Assembly: GCA_027482245.1 (NCBI GenBank)
Contig: JAIXWG010000024.1
Coordinates: forward strand, 1 to 64,000
Direction of reading: 5' to 3'
Length of the DNA stretch: 64,000 nt
DNA from: Acetobacteraceae bacterium
GTDB taxonomy: Bacteria; Pseudomonadota; Alphaproteobacteria; Acetobacterales; Acetobacteraceae
This document shows, in pieces, positions 1 through 10,094 of the stretch. The translations under genes were made by a program, and so were the position numbers. The notes under the pieces were generated by a model. That model did no database searches, had not been told where the DNA came from, and saw only the letters and a program-made list of their open reading frames with translations. Position 1 is the stretch's first letter, and each line of letters begins with the position of its first letter.

Positions 1-1
1 C

Positions 2-130
2 CCCCAGCCGCAGCCACGCGCGGTGCCGACCGCGCCGACGGCCGCCGCCCCCGCCCGCGCCGCCGAGGCCCCCCGGCCCGCCGCCGCGCCCCCCGCCGCG
101 CAGCGGGAGGCGAGCCTTGCGCCCCGATGA
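2..130 (+). CDS. C-terminal tail of the gene upstream of murE, probably ftsI (partial)
   Basis: A reading frame enters from the left edge and ends at a TGA at 128-130, inside the first codons of murE. The visible 42 residues are almost only proline, alanine and charged residues, ending in S-L-A-P-R, so no domain can be recognised. In dcw clusters the gene just before murE is normally ftsI (penicillin-binding protein 3), and a low-complexity Pro/Ala-rich C-terminal tail on FtsI is common in GC-rich alphaproteobacteria. Identity is therefore inferred from position and composition only. Confidence 0.45.
   Translation, partial: PQPQPRAVPTAPTAAAPARAAEAPRPAAAPPAAQREASLAPR
105..110 (+). promoter_or_regulatory. 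Ribosome binding site supporting the TTG start of murE
   Basis: GGGAGG lies six bases before a TTG at 117. It supports TTG as the murE start rather than the in-frame GTG at 141. The site lies inside the last codons of the upstream gene, which fits translational coupling. Confidence 0.55.
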
Positions 131-1619
131 GGCCCGCCCCGTGCGCCCGCTGGCCGAGCTGCTGCGCGCCATCGATGGGATTCACGCCCCCGGCGAGGAC
201 CTGCCCGCGATCGGCGGGCTGACCGCGGATAGCCGGCAGGTCCGGCCGGGTTTCCTCTTCGCCGCCCTGCCCGGGAGCCATGCCGATGGGCGGCGCTTCA
301 TCGGCGCGGCGGTGGCCGCGGGCGCGGCGGCGGTGCTGGCGCCGGCGGGAACGGCCTGGCCGTCGGACGTCCCGCCGCGGCCGATGATCCTGGCCGATGA
401 CGCCCGGCGCGCCCTGGCCCGGCTTGCCGCGGCGTTCCACGGGGCGCAGCCCACCACGCTGGTCGCCGTCACCGGCACCAACGGCAAGACCAGCACGGTG
501 GACTTCCTGCGCCAGCTCTGGACGCTGGCCGGCCTTCGCGCGGCCTCGATGGGCACGCTCGGGCTGGTGGCGCCGGGCTTCCCGGCTGGCCCCTCCCTGA
601 CCACGCCGGACCCGGTGGCGCTGCACGGCACCCTGGCCGCGCTGGCGCAGGGCGGCATCGTCGCGGCAGCGATGGAAGCTTCCTCCCACGGGATCGAGCA
701 GCGGCGGCTGGATGGCGCGGTGCTGGCCGCGGCGGGGTTCAGCAACCTGACGCGCGACCACCTCGACTATCACGGCAGCATGGCGGCCTACCGGGCCGCC
801 AAGCTCCGGCTGTTCGACACGCTGCTGCCGGCCGGCGCTGCCGCCGTGGTCAATGCGGATATGGAGGCCGAGACCCTGGCCGCGCTCCGCGACATCGCCG
901 CGCGGCGGCAGCTGCGCCTGCTGACGGTGGGGGAGGCCGGGGAGACGCTGCGCCTCGTCAGCCACCAGCCGCTACCCACCGGCCAGCGGATCGGGATCGA
1001 TGGCGTCGCGGGGCGGCGGGACGTCACCCTGTCCCTCCCCGGCCGCTTCCAGGCCGACAATGCCTTGCTGGCGGCGGCGCTCGCCATCGCCACGGGCATG
1101 CCGGCCGGCCAGGCGCTGGACCTCCTGCCGCAGCTCCGGGGCGTGCGGGGGCGGATGGAGCTGGCGGCGCAGCTGCCGAATGGCGCGGCCGTCTATGTCG
1201 ATTACGCCCATACGCCGGACGCGCTGGAGCGGCTGCTGGCGGCGCTGCGGCCCCATGTGGCGCCGGGCGCCCGGCTGCATGTGCTGTTCGGCGCCGGCGG
1301 GGACCGGGACCCGGGGAAGCGGCCGCTGATGGGCGCGGCCTGCGCGCGGTTCGCGGATCGGTGCTGGGTGACGGACGACAACCCCCGCAGCGAGGACCCG
1401 GCCCTGATCCGCGCCGCCGTGCTGGCGGCCTGCCCGGGCGGCATCGATGCAGGCGATCGCCACGCCGCCATCGCGCGGGCGCTGTCGGACCTCGGGCCCG
1501 GGGACGTGCTGGCCGTGGCGGGCAAGGGGCATGAGAGCGGCCAGACCATCGGGGGCGTGACGCTGCCCTTCGACGACGTCCAGGTCGTGCGCGCCCTGGC
1601 CGGGGCGGTGGCGGCATGA
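117..1619 (+). CDS. murE: UDP-MurNAc-L-Ala-D-Glu:meso-diaminopimelate ligase MurE
   Basis: MurE is the cytoplasmic ATP-dependent ligase that adds the third stem-peptide residue to UDP-MurNAc-L-Ala-D-Glu. The 500-residue protein has the usual Mur-ligase layout: an N-terminal UDP-binding domain, the ATP loop GTNGKT at residues 120-125, a lysine at 229 in the position of the carbamylated lysine, and a C-terminal domain with DNPR at 421-424. DNPR is the signature of meso-diaminopimelate-specific enzymes, so the cell has Gram-negative-type peptidoglycan. The start is taken as TTG at 117, which overlaps the end of the upstream gene by 14 bases; GTG at 141 is the alternative. The stop overlaps the murF start in an ATGA. 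Confidence 0.97.
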   Translation: MRPDEARPVRPLAELLRAIDGIHAPGEDLPAIGGLTADSRQVRPGFLFAALPGSHADGRRFIGAAVAAGAAAVLAPAGTAWPSDVPPRPMILADDARRALARLAAAFHGAQPTTLVAVTGTNGKTSTVDFLRQLWTLAGLRAASMGTLGLVAPGFPAGPSLTTPDPVALHGTLAALAQGGIVAAAMEASSHGIEQRRLDGAVLAAAGFSNLTRDHLDYHGSMAAYRAAKLRLFDTLLPAGAAAVVNADMEAETLAALRDIAARRQLRLLTVGEAGETLRLVSHQPLPTGQRIGIDGVAGRRDVTLSLPGRFQADNALLAAALAIATGMPAGQALDLLPQLRGVRGRMELAAQLPNGAAVYVDYAHTPDALERLLAALRPHVAPGARLHVLFGAGGDRDPGKRPLMGAACARFADRCWVTDDNPRSEDPALIRAAVLAACPGGIDAGDRHAAIARALSDLGPGDVLAVAGKGHESGQTIGGVTLPFDDVQVVRALAGAVAA

Positions 1620-2986
1620 GCACGCTCTGGGACAGCGCCGCCCTGCGGGACGCGACCGGCGGCACCCTGGCCGAGGGCATCGCCATCACGGGCGTGTCCA
1701 TCGACAGCCGCTCGGCCGGGCCGGGGGACCTCTTCATCGCGCTGCGCGATGTGCGGGACGGCCATGATTTCGTCGGCGATGCGCTGGCGCGGAGCGCCGC
1801 GGCGGCCATGGTGGACCGGGATCCGCCGGGGCTGGCGGCGGGCGCGCCGCTGCTCCGCGTGGGGGACACGCTGGCGGGGCTCACCGCGCTCGGCGATGCC
1901 GGCCGCCGGCGCTGCGGCGCGCGCGTGGTCGGCGTGACCGGCAGCGTCGGCAAGACCACGACGAAGGAAATGCTGCGCGCCGCGCTGGGCGCCCAGGGGC
2001 CGACCCACGCCGCCGTCGCCAGCTACAACAACCACTGGGGCGTGCCGCTGACCCTGGCCCGCATGCCGGCAGCTTCCGCCTTCGGCGTGATCGAGATCGG
2101 CATGAACCACCCCGGGGAGATCGCGCCGCTCGCGCGCCTTGCCCGCCCGCATGTCACGGTGATCACGGCGATCGAGGCCGCGCATATCGGCCATATGGGC
2201 AGCCTGGAGGCGATCGCGCGGGAGAAGGGCTCCATCATGGAGGGGCTGCTGCCTGGCGGCATCGCGGTGCTGCCGGCGGAAAGTCCCTTCCTGCCCCTGC
2301 TGCGGGACCTCGCGGGTAGCGCGACCGTCTCGACCTTCGGCGAGGGCGGCGATGCCCGCGCCACCGCGCTGGAGGCCGATGCCGAGGGCACGACCATCAC
2401 CGCCGACATCGCCGGCCAGGTGCTGCGCTTCCGGCTCGGCACGCCGGGCCTGCACATGGCGCGCAACGCCATCGCCGCGCTGGCCGTGGTGCGGGCGCTG
2501 GGGGCCGATGTTGCCGCCGGCGCGGCCGCGCTGGCCGATTTCCGGGCGCTGGCCGGGCGGGGCGACCGGCAGCGCATCGCGACCCCGGATGGCGGCACCG
2601 CGACCCTGCTGGACGAGGCCTATAACGGCCAGCCGCCCTCCATGCGCGCGGCCCTGGCCCTGCTGAAGCTGCTGCCCGCCCGCCGCCGGATCGCAGTGCT
2701 GGGCCAGATGGGGGAACTCGGTGACTTCGCGGAGGCGGAGCACGCCGCGCTCGCGCCGCACATCGCGGAATCCGCGGATCTGGTCTTCGCCTGCGGCCCG
2801 TTGATGCGCCACGCGCTCGCTGCCATTCCCGCCGCCCGCCACGGGGGTTGGACCTCGACCTCCCAGGAACTCGCCCCCCTCGTCGTTGCCGCGCTCCAGG
2901 ATGGCGATGCGGTCCTCGTCAAGGGCAGCCTCGCCACCGGCATGAAGGCCGTGGTCAAGGCGCTGACCGAAAGTGCTTCCCGATGA
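1616..2986 (+). CDS. murF: UDP-MurNAc-tripeptide:D-Ala-D-Ala ligase MurF
   Basis: MurF adds the D-Ala-D-Ala dipeptide (made by Ddl further along this cluster) to the UDP-MurNAc tripeptide, using ATP, in the cytoplasm. The 456-residue protein has an N-terminal substrate domain with the S-I-D-S-R motif near residue 28 and the ATP loop [10 protein letters not shown] starting at 109. It has the expected family length. The ATG at 1616 overlaps the murE stop (ATGA) and its own stop overlaps the mraY start in the same way, so it is probably made by translational coupling in the dcw operon. Confidence 0.97.
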   Translation: MSTLWDSAALRDATGGTLAEGIAITGVSIDSRSAGPGDLFIALRDVRDGHDFVGDALARSAAAAMVDRDPPGLAAGAPLLRVGDTLAGLTALGDAGRRRCGARVVGVTGSVGKTTTKEMLRAALGAQGPTHAAVASYNNHWGVPLTLARMPAASAFGVIEIGMNHPGEIAPLARLARPHVTVITAIEAAHIGHMGSLEAIAREKGSIMEGLLPGGIAVLPAESPFLPLLRDLAGSATVSTFGEGGDARATALEADAEGTTITADIAGQVLRFRLGTPGLHMARNAIAALAVVRALGADVAAGAAALADFRALAGRGDRQRIATPDGGTATLLDEAYNGQPPSMRAALALLKLLPARRRIAVLGQMGELGDFAEAEHAALAPHIAESADLVFACGPLMRHALAAIPAARHGGWTSTSQELAPLVVAALQDGDAVLVKGSLATGMKAVVKALTESASR

Positions 2987-4071
2987 TCTTCAACCTGCTG
3001 TCGCCGCTGGCCGACGACTTCATCCTGTTCAACCTGATCCGCTACACGACCTTCCGGGCCGGCGCGGCCTGCATGACGGCGCTGTTCTTCGCCCTTGCCT
3101 TCGGCCCGACGCTGATCCGCTTCCTGCGCGCGCGCCAGAATGGCGGCCAGCCGATCCGGGAGGATGGGCCCCAGAGCCACCTGCTGACGAAGAAGGGCAC
3201 GCCCACCATGGGCGGCGTTCTCATCCTGCTGTCGCTGACCGTCTCCACCCTGCTCTGGGCCGATCTGCGGAACGGCTTCGTCTGGGCGGTGCTGATGGTG
3301 ACGCTGGGCTATGGCGCGCTCGGCTTCGCCGATGACTGGCTGAAGGTCACGAAGCGGAACACCAAGGGCGTGTCCGGCCGGCAGAAGCTGATCACCCAGG
3401 CGCTGATCGGCCTGGCGGCGGCGCTGTGGATGGCCTGGCTGATGCCCGGCCCGCTGTCGGACAAGCTGGCCGTGCCCTTCTTCAAGGAAGTACTGATCCC
3501 CTTCGGCTTCGTCTTCCCGGCCCTCGCCATGCTGGTGATGATGGGGTCCAGCAACGCGGTGAACCTGACCGACGGGCTCGACGGCCTGGCGATCGTGCCC
3601 GTGATGATCGCGGCGGGCGTCTTCGCGCTGATCGCCTACCTCGTCGGCAACCGCATCTTCGCGGACTACCTGCAGCTGCACGCCGTGCCGGGGTCGGGGG
3701 AGCTCGCCGTCTTCTGCTCCGCGCTGATCGGCGCGAGCCTCGGCTTCCTCTGGTTCAATGCGCCGCCGGCCGCTGTCTTCATGGGGGATACCGGGTCGCT
3801 CGCGCTCGGCGGGGCGCTGGGCGCCGTGGCCGTGGCGACGAAGCATGAGGTGGTACTGGCGATCGTTGGCGGGCTTTTCGTGGTGGAGACCGTCTCCGTC
3901 ATCATCCAGGTCTTCTGGTTCAAGCGGACGGGCAAGCGCGTCTTCCTCATGGCGCCGCTGCACCACCATTTCGAGAAGAAGGGCTGGGCCGAGCCCACCA
4001 TCGTCATCCGCTTCTGGATCATCGCCATGGTGCTGGCGCTGGTCGGCCTCAGCACGCTGAAGATCCGATGA
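2983..4071 (+). CDS. mraY: Phospho-MurNAc-pentapeptide transferase MraY
   Basis: MraY is the inner-membrane enzyme that transfers phospho-MurNAc-pentapeptide to undecaprenyl phosphate, forming lipid I. The ATG at 2983 overlaps the murF stop and gives 362 residues, the normal length; the frame stays open further upstream but that extension would lie inside murF. Visible signatures are ADDWLK at 116-121, the catalytic aspartate motif NLTDGLDG at 194-201, FMGDTGS at 266-272 and the histidine triad at 327-329. About ten hydrophobic segments are visible. It is flanked by ATGA overlaps on both sides. Confidence 0.97.
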   Translation: MIFNLLSPLADDFILFNLIRYTTFRAGAACMTALFFALAFGPTLIRFLRARQNGGQPIREDGPQSHLLTKKGTPTMGGVLILLSLTVSTLLWADLRNGFVWAVLMVTLGYGALGFADDWLKVTKRNTKGVSGRQKLITQALIGLAAALWMAWLMPGPLSDKLAVPFFKEVLIPFGFVFPALAMLVMMGSSNAVNLTDGLDGLAIVPVMIAAGVFALIAYLVGNRIFADYLQLHAVPGSGELAVFCSALIGASLGFLWFNAPPAAVFMGDTGSLALGGALGAVAVATKHEVVLAIVGGLFVVETVSVIIQVFWFKRTGKRVFLMAPLHHHFEKKGWAEPTIVIRFWIIAMVLALVGLSTLKIR

Positions 4072-5447
4072 ACGAGTTCCGCCCCTTCGCCGGCGAGCGG
4101 ATCGCGGTGGTCGGCCTGGGCAAGGCCGGCCTGCCCGCGGCCGCGCGCCTGGCGGAATGGGGGGCGGAGGTCACCTGCTGGGATGATCGGCCGGAGGGGC
4201 GGCAGGCAGCGGAACAGGCGGGCTTCCGGCTCAGCGACCCCTCGGCCGGCCCCTTCACGCAGGATGCGCTGCTGCTGTCGCCCGGCATCCCCCATTTGCT
4301 GCCGAAGCCCCATGTGGCGGCGGTGCGGGCGCGGGAGGCCGGGCGGCCGATCCTGTGTGACGTCGAATACCTGTTCCGGGCGGTGCGCGCGGCGGGCAAC
4401 GCGGCACGCTTCGTCGGCATCACGGGCACCAACGGCAAGTCCACCACCACGGCCCTGCTGCACCACCTGCTGGTCGCCGCCGGGCGGCAGTCCGAGGTCG
4501 GCGGCAATCTCGGGCCGGCCGCCCTCGGACTCAACATGTTGGGGTCGGGCGGGGTCTATACCCTCGAAATGTCGTCGTACAGCTTGGAGCGAATCGCGAC
4601 GGTCGGGTTCAACGTGGGGGTTATGCTGAATCTCAGCCCCGATCATCTCGACCGCCATGGAAGCATGGCAGGCTATGCCGCTGCGAAGGCGAATGTCTTC
4701 GCGCGCCAGGGCCGGGATGACGTCGCCGTGCTGGGCCAGGACGACGACTTGTCCACAGCCATGGCCGCCGGCGTGACGGCGCGGCTGGTGCCGATTTCGG
4801 GCCATCGGGCCGTGGCGGGCGGCATCTGGGCGGAGGGGCCGCTGCTGCGGGACGAGGCCGGTGTCCTCGGTGACCTCCGGGACGCCCCTGCCCTGCCCGG
4901 CACGCACAATGCCCAGAACGCGGCCGCCGCCGCGGCGGCTGCGCTGGCACTGGGGCTCGACCGCGGGACCATCGCCCCCGGCCTTGCGACCTTCCCCGGC
5001 CTGCCGCACCGGCAGGAGCGGGTCGGCACGCTGCGCGACGTGACCTTCGTGAATGACAGCAAGGCGACGAACGCCGACAGCGCCGCGCGGGCGCTGGCGT
5101 CCTACGACCGTGTCGTATGGATCGCCGGCGGCATGGCGAAGGAAGGCGGGATCGAAAGCCTGGCGCCCTTCTTCCCGCGCATCGCCCGCGCCATCCTGAT
5201 CGGGCGGGATGCGCCGGCCTTCGCCGCGACGCTCGCGGCCCATGGGGTGGCGCATGAAGTGGCCGGCACGCTGGACGCGGCCGTGCCCGCGGCGGCTGCG
5301 GCCGCCTTCGGCGGCGCGGCGCCGGTCGTGCTGCTGTCGCCGGCCTGCGCATCCTTCGACCAGTTCAGCGGCTTCGACGCCCGCGGCGACCGTTTCCGCG
5401 CGCTGGTGCAGGCCATGGGCGCCACAGATATCGGGAGGGCGGCATGA
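4068..5447 (+). CDS. murD: UDP-MurNAc-L-alanine:D-glutamate ligase MurD
   Basis: MurD is the cytoplasmic ligase that adds D-glutamate to UDP-MurNAc-L-Ala. The 459-residue protein starts with a Rossmann-like N-terminal domain ([10 protein letters not shown] near residue 14) and carries the ATP loop GTNGKST at 120-126. The middle-domain motif with [10 protein letters not shown] follows at about 188-197. It begins in an ATGA overlap with mraY and ends in one with ftsW. Length and domain order are normal for the family. Confidence 0.97.
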   Translation: MNEFRPFAGERIAVVGLGKAGLPAAARLAEWGAEVTCWDDRPEGRQAAEQAGFRLSDPSAGPFTQDALLLSPGIPHLLPKPHVAAVRAREAGRPILCDVEYLFRAVRAAGNAARFVGITGTNGKSTTTALLHHLLVAAGRQSEVGGNLGPAALGLNMLGSGGVYTLEMSSYSLERIATVGFNVGVMLNLSPDHLDRHGSMAGYAAAKANVFARQGRDDVAVLGQDDDLSTAMAAGVTARLVPISGHRAVAGGIWAEGPLLRDEAGVLGDLRDAPALPGTHNAQNAAAAAAAALALGLDRGTIAPGLATFPGLPHRQERVGTLRDVTFVNDSKATNADSAARALASYDRVVWIAGGMAKEGGIESLAPFFPRIARAILIGRDAPAFAATLAAHGVAHEVAGTLDAAVPAAAAAAFGGAAPVVLLSPACASFDQFSGFDARGDRFRALVQAMGATDIGRAA

Positions 5448-6577
5448 TCCAGGTTTCTCGCGCCGATACCTCGACCCTCGGCCGCTGGTGGTGGACGGTC
5501 GATCGCTGGACGCTGGCGGCGCTGCTGGCGCTGATCGGCTTCGGCTACGTGATGATGCTGGCGGCGAGCCCGGCAGTGGCGGAGCGCATCGGCGCTTCGT
5601 CCCGCAACATGTTCTTCCTGCGCCAGATCTTCTACCTGGCCATGGCGGCCGCGGTGCTGGTCGCGGTGTCGATGCTGTCCATCAAGCAGGTCCGGCTGCT
5701 CGCCTGGGTGGGGCTGATCGGCGCGATCGCCATGGTGGCGGCGACACTGGTGATGGGCGTGGAGATCAAGGGCGCGCGGCGCTGGATCGCGCTGCCGGGG
5801 CTCGGGTCGCTGCAGCCATCCGAATTCCTCAAGCCCTGCTTCGCCGTGGTCGCGGCCTGGCTGATCGCGGAGGGCAAGCTGAACGGGCGCTGGGGCGCCA
5901 CGCTGCTGGTGCTCGGCCTCTACATCGTCATCGCGGGGCTGCTGAAGGGCCAGCCGGATATCGGCATGCTGCTGGTGGTCACGGCGGTGTTCTTCGCCCA
6001 GTTCTTCGTGGCGGGGCTGAACCTGTTCATCGTCGGCTTCTTCGGCGCGGCCGGCGTGGCGATGGCGGGCCTGGCCTACATGATCTTCCCGCATGTGCAG
6101 TCGCGCGTGCACCGCTTCCTCGACCCCGCCGCCGGTGACAACTACCAGGTCACGGTGGCGCTGGAGGCTTTCGGTCATGGCGGCCTGCTGGGCCGCGGCC
6201 CTGGCGAGGGGCGCGTGAAGAACGTGCTGCCGGACGCGCATGCGGACTTCGTCTTCGCCGTGGCCGGCGAGGAATTCGGCCTCGTCGTGTGCCTGCTGAT
6301 CCTGGGCCTCTTCGCCTTCGTCGTCGTCCGCGGCCTGATCCGGCTGATGGGGGAGATGGACCTCTTCGTCGTGCTGGCCTCCGCGGGGCTGCTGACGCAG
6401 TTCGGGCTGCAGGCCTTCGTCAACATGGCGTCGTCCCTGCACCTGATCCCGACCAAGGGGATGACCCTGCCCTTCGTCAGCTATGGCGGTTCCTCGGTGC
6501 TCGCCATCGCGCTCGGCATGGGCATGCTGCTGGCGCTGACGCGCAAGCGCCTGTCCCGTGCCGAGGAAGATCGATGA
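5444..6577 (+). CDS. ftsW: Septal peptidoglycan glycosyltransferase FtsW (SEDS family)
   Basis: FtsW is the SEDS-family membrane glycosyltransferase that polymerises lipid II at the septum together with FtsI. The 377-residue protein has about ten hydrophobic segments. SEDS motifs are visible: K-G-A-R-R-W-I near residue 104, Q-P-S-E-F-L-K at about 123-129, and K-G-M-T-L-P-F-V-S-Y-G-G-S near the C-terminus. It is placed between murD and murG, as in most proteobacterial dcw clusters, with ATGA overlaps at both ends. Confidence 0.96.
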   Translation: MIQVSRADTSTLGRWWWTVDRWTLAALLALIGFGYVMMLAASPAVAERIGASSRNMFFLRQIFYLAMAAAVLVAVSMLSIKQVRLLAWVGLIGAIAMVAATLVMGVEIKGARRWIALPGLGSLQPSEFLKPCFAVVAAWLIAEGKLNGRWGATLLVLGLYIVIAGLLKGQPDIGMLLVVTAVFFAQFFVAGLNLFIVGFFGAAGVAMAGLAYMIFPHVQSRVHRFLDPAAGDNYQVTVALEAFGHGGLLGRGPGEGRVKNVLPDAHADFVFAVAGEEFGLVVCLLILGLFAFVVVRGLIRLMGEMDLFVVLASAGLLTQFGLQAFVNMASSLHLIPTKGMTLPFVSYGGSSVLAIALGMGMLLALTRKRLSRAEEDR

Positions 6578-7737
6578 GGGGTCCGGCCGTGCGCCCCATC
6601 GTCATCGCCGCCGGCGGCACCGGCGGGCACCTGTTCCCCGCCGAGGCCCTGGCGGCGGAGCTGGTGGCGCGCGGCGAACGGATCGCGCTGATGACCGATG
6701 CGCGGAGCGCGGCCTTCGAAAGCCCCGCCTTCAGCAATGCGGAGCGGTTCGTGCTGCGCGGCTCCGGCATCGCGGGCCGCGGCGTGAAGGGCGCGGCCAA
6801 GGGCGCGCTGGCGCTGGCGGCCGGTACGCTGGAAGCGCGGCGCATCCTGCTGCGACTGGATGCCGCCGCCGTGGTGGGCTTCGGCGGCTACCCCTCCGTG
6901 CCCCCCCTGATCGCGGCCAGGACGCTGCCGCGCGCGACGCGGCCCGCCACCGCCCTGCATGAACAGAATGCGGTGCTGGGCCGGGCGAACCGGCTGCTGG
7001 CGCCGGGCGCGGACCTGCTGGCGCTGTCGGTGCAGGACACGGCGAAGGTGCCGTCCTCCGCCCATGCGGAGGTCGTCGGCAACCCCGTGCGCCCTGCCCT
7101 CGCGGCGCTGGCGGAGGAAGGCTACACGGCGCCGGCCGAGGATGGCGTGATCCGGCTGCTCGTGCTGGGCGGCAGCCTCGGCGCACGGATCTTTGCCGAT
7201 GTGGTGCCGGCCGCGGTGGCGCTGCTGCCGGAGGGGCTGCGCCAGCGCCTGGTCGTCACGCAGCAGACGCGGGCGGAGGACCTGCCGCGCGTCGAGACCG
7301 CCTATCGCGAAGCCGGCGTGCCGGCCGACCTCTCCCCCTTCTTCGGCAACATCGCGACGCGGCTGGCCATGGCTCATCTGGTGGTCGCGCGGGCGGGCGC
7401 TTCCACCGTCGCGGAACTTGCCTGCGCCGGGCGGCCTTCCGTGCTGGTGCCGCTGCCTCACGCGATCGACGACCATCAGACCGCCAACGGAAGATCGCTG
7501 GACAGCGCGGGCGCGGCGTGGCTCATGCGCCAGCCGGACTTCACGCCGGATGCATTGGCGAGGCATTTGGCCGCGATGTTCACGAACCCGCCTGTTCTGG
7601 CGCGCGCTGCCGCCGCGGCGTCGCGCCTGGCGCGGCCCGATGCGGCACGGCGGCTGGCCGACCTCGTGCTCAACCTGACCAACCGTGCCGAGGCACGCGA
7701 ATTGTCGCGCATCGATGCGCGTCCGGAGTCCCGCTAG
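6574..7737 (+). CDS. murG: UDP-GlcNAc:lipid I N-acetylglucosaminyltransferase MurG
   Basis: MurG is the peripheral inner-membrane enzyme that converts lipid I to lipid II. The ATG at 6574 overlaps the ftsW stop and gives 387 residues. The N-terminal glycine-rich loop GGTGGH is at 14-19, a second G-loop (GFGGYPS) follows near residue 105, and the UDP-GlcNAc region with H-E-Q-N is near residue 129. The tail is slightly longer than in E. coli and ends in a charged stretch. A longer open frame exists upstream but would lie inside ftsW. Its TAG stop abuts the murC ATG with no gap. Confidence 0.97.
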   Translation: MRGPAVRPIVIAAGGTGGHLFPAEALAAELVARGERIALMTDARSAAFESPAFSNAERFVLRGSGIAGRGVKGAAKGALALAAGTLEARRILLRLDAAAVVGFGGYPSVPPLIAARTLPRATRPATALHEQNAVLGRANRLLAPGADLLALSVQDTAKVPSSAHAEVVGNPVRPALAALAEEGYTAPAEDGVIRLLVLGGSLGARIFADVVPAAVALLPEGLRQRLVVTQQTRAEDLPRVETAYREAGVPADLSPFFGNIATRLAMAHLVVARAGASTVAELACAGRPSVLVPLPHAIDDHQTANGRSLDSAGAAWLMRQPDFTPDALARHLAAMFTNPPVLARAAAAASRLARPDAARRLADLVLNLTNRAEARELSRIDARPESR

Positions 7738-9180
7738 ATGCGCGCCCTTCCCCTCTCGATCGGCCCCATCCACTTCGTCGGCATCGGCGGCATCGGCATG
7801 TCCGGCATCGCGGAGGTGCTGCACAACCTCGGCTACACGGTGCAGGGCAGCGACATCGCGGAGGGCTACAACGTCACGCGCCTGCGCGAGGCCGGCATCC
7901 CCGTGATGGTCGGGCATGACGCCGCGAATCTTGGCGGCGCTCAGGTCGTCGTCGTCTCCACCGCCGTGAAGCGCGACAATCCGGAAGTGCAGGCCGCGCG
8001 CGCGCGGCTGATTCCGGTGGTGCGGCGGGCGGAGATGCTGGCCGAGCTGATGCGGCTGAAATGGGCGGTCGCCATCGGCGGCACTCATGGCAAGACGACG
8101 ACGACGAGCCTGGTCGCCGCGGTGCTGGAAGCCGCCAAGCTCGACCCCACCGTCATCAACGGCGGCATCATCAACGCCTATGGCACCAACACGCGCCTCG
8201 GTTCCGGCGACTGGATGGTGGTGGAGGCGGATGAGAGCGACGGGTCCTTCCTGAAGCTGCCCGCCGTCTGCGCCGTCGTCACCAACATGGACCCCGAGCA
8301 CCTCGACCACTGGGGGACCGAGGAGGCGATGAAGGAGGGCTACGCCCAGTTCGTCGGCAACATTCCTTTCTACGGCTTCGCGGTCCTCTGCGCCGACCAT
8401 CCGGAAGTGCAGGCGATGATCCCGCGCCTGTCGGATCGCCGCATCATCACCTATGGCTTCTCCCCGCAGGCGGATGTGCGCGCCGAGAAGCTGATCACGG
8501 ACCGCATGGGCGCGACCTTCGAGGTCGCGGTGCGCGACCGCGCCACGGGGCGCAGCCGCACGCTCAAGCCGATGCGCCTGCCGATGCTCGGCAGCCACAA
8601 CGTGCAGAACGCGCTGGCTGCGGTCGCCATCGGCGTCGAGATGGACATCGACGAGGGCACGATCCGCACCGCGCTGATGGGCTTCAAGGGCGTGAAGCGC
8701 CGCTTTACCCGAACCGGTGAGGCTGGCGGCATCACGGTCATCGACGATTACGGCCACCATCCCGTGGAGATCGCGGCGGTGCTGAAGGCCGCGCGGCAGG
8801 CCGGGGCGCGCGACGTCGTCGCCATCGTGCAGCCGCACCGCTACTCGCGCCTGGCCTCGCTGTTCGAGGAGTTCTGCGCCTGCATGAACGACGCCGGCAC
8901 GGTGATCGTGGCGGATGTCTATGCCGCGGGTGAACAGCCGATCCCGGGCGTCGATCGCGACGCGCTGGTGGAGGGCTTGCGCGCCCGCGGGCACCGCTCC
9001 GTCGTGCCGCTGCCCGGGCCTGACAGCCTGGCGGAGATGGTCAATGCCATCGCGCGGCCGGGCGACTACGTCGTCTGCCTCGGCGCCGGCAACATCACCG
9101 GCTGGGCGCATGCGCTGCCGGAACAGCTGACGGCGCTGCAGTCGCGCACGCGCCCGCGCCTGGTGGGCGGCAGCAAGTGA
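7738..9180 (+). CDS. murC: UDP-MurNAc:L-alanine ligase MurC
   Basis: MurC adds L-alanine to UDP-MurNAc, the first stem-peptide step, in the cytoplasm. The 480-residue protein opens with [12 protein letters not shown] (residues 12-23), the UDP-binding loop, and has the ATP loop GGTHGKTTT at 114-122. It also has the middle-domain H-N-V-Q-N motif and the C-terminal D-D-Y-G-H-H-P motif. It starts directly after the murG stop, and its TGA overlaps a GTG used as the murB start. Confidence 0.97.
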   Translation: MRALPLSIGPIHFVGIGGIGMSGIAEVLHNLGYTVQGSDIAEGYNVTRLREAGIPVMVGHDAANLGGAQVVVVSTAVKRDNPEVQAARARLIPVVRRAEMLAELMRLKWAVAIGGTHGKTTTTSLVAAVLEAAKLDPTVINGGIINAYGTNTRLGSGDWMVVEADESDGSFLKLPAVCAVVTNMDPEHLDHWGTEEAMKEGYAQFVGNIPFYGFAVLCADHPEVQAMIPRLSDRRIITYGFSPQADVRAEKLITDRMGATFEVAVRDRATGRSRTLKPMRLPMLGSHNVQNALAAVAIGVEMDIDEGTIRTALMGFKGVKRRFTRTGEAGGITVIDDYGHHPVEIAAVLKAARQAGARDVVAIVQPHRYSRLASLFEEFCACMNDAGTVIVADVYAAGEQPIPGVDRDALVEGLRARGHRSVVPLPGPDSLAEMVNAIARPGDYVVCLGAGNITGWAHALPEQLTALQSRTRPRLVGGSK

Positions 9181-10094
9181 CGGCCATGGCGGATCATCGC
9201 GCGATCGCCACGCTGCCGCCGCTGCGCGGCCGCGTGCAGCAGGATGCGCCGCTCGCGGCCTTCACCTGGTTCCGCGTCGGCGGACCGGCGGAATGGCTCG
9301 TGCGGCCGGCGGATGTCGATGACCTGCTGCTGCTGCTGCGGGACCTGCCGGGCGCGGTGCCGCTGACGGTGGTGGGTGCGGCCTCCAACCTCATCATCCG
9401 CGATGGCGGCGTGCGGGGCGTGGTGCTGCGGCTCGGTGGGAAGGCCTTTGGCGAGGTCGTTGTCGAGCCGGACGGCATCGTGGCCGGCGGCGCGGCACTG
9501 GATGCGATCGTCGCGGAGCACGCGGCGGCGGCGGGGTTGGCGGGGCTGGAGTTCCTCTCCGGCATTCCGGGTGCGGTCGGCGGCGCGGTCGCGATGAATG
9601 CCGGTGCCTACGGTGCCGAGGTGAAGGATGTGCTGGACTGGGCGGAGGTTGCGACGCCCACCGGCCTGCTGCGCCTGGCCGCGGCGGATTTCGCCTTCGC
9701 CTATCGCAAGGCGGTGCTGCCGGCGCGTGGCGTCGTGGTGCGCGCGCGTTTCCATGCCCGGCCGGGCGACCCTGTGGCGATCGCGGCACGGATGGCCGAG
9801 ATCCGCGCGGCGCGCGAGGCAACCCAGCCTGTGCGTGCCCGCACCGGGGGCTCCACTTTCAAGAACCCGCCCGGCGCCAAGGCCTGGGCGCTGGTGGACG
9901 CCGCGGGCTGCCGCGGCCTGATGCGCGGCGGCGCACAGGTCAGCGAGAAGCATGCCAATTTCCTGCTGAACCTCGGCGGCGCCACCGCGGCCGATATCGA
10001 GGGGCTGGGCGAGGAGGTGCGCGCGCGCGTGCTGGCCACCAGCGGCGTGTCGCTGGAATGGGAGATCAAGCGGATCGGCGAGGTGACGCCATGA
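9177..10094 (+). CDS. murB: UDP-N-acetylenolpyruvoylglucosamine reductase MurB
   Basis: MurB is the FAD- and NADPH-dependent enzyme that reduces UDP-GlcNAc-enolpyruvate to UDP-MurNAc. The protein is 305 residues from the GTG at 9177, which overlaps the murC stop; an ATG three codons later (9186) is an equally good start. Visible features are the FAD-binding V-G-A-A-S-N-L-I stretch near residue 65, G-I-P-G-A-V-G-G followed by M-N-A-G-A-Y-G, and the catalytic serine region G-G-S-T-F-K-N-P. It lacks the long C-terminal domain of E. coli-type MurB, so it resembles the shorter type II form. Its stop overlaps the ddl ATG. Confidence 0.96.
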   Translation: MTAMADHRAIATLPPLRGRVQQDAPLAAFTWFRVGGPAEWLVRPADVDDLLLLLRDLPGAVPLTVVGAASNLIIRDGGVRGVVLRLGGKAFGEVVVEPDGIVAGGAALDAIVAEHAAAAGLAGLEFLSGIPGAVGGAVAMNAGAYGAEVKDVLDWAEVATPTGLLRLAAADFAFAYRKAVLPARGVVVRARFHARPGDPVAIAARMAEIRAAREATQPVRARTGGSTFKNPPGAKAWALVDAAGCRGLMRGGAQVSEKHANFLLNLGGATAADIEGLGEEVRARVLATSGVSLEWEIKRIGEVTP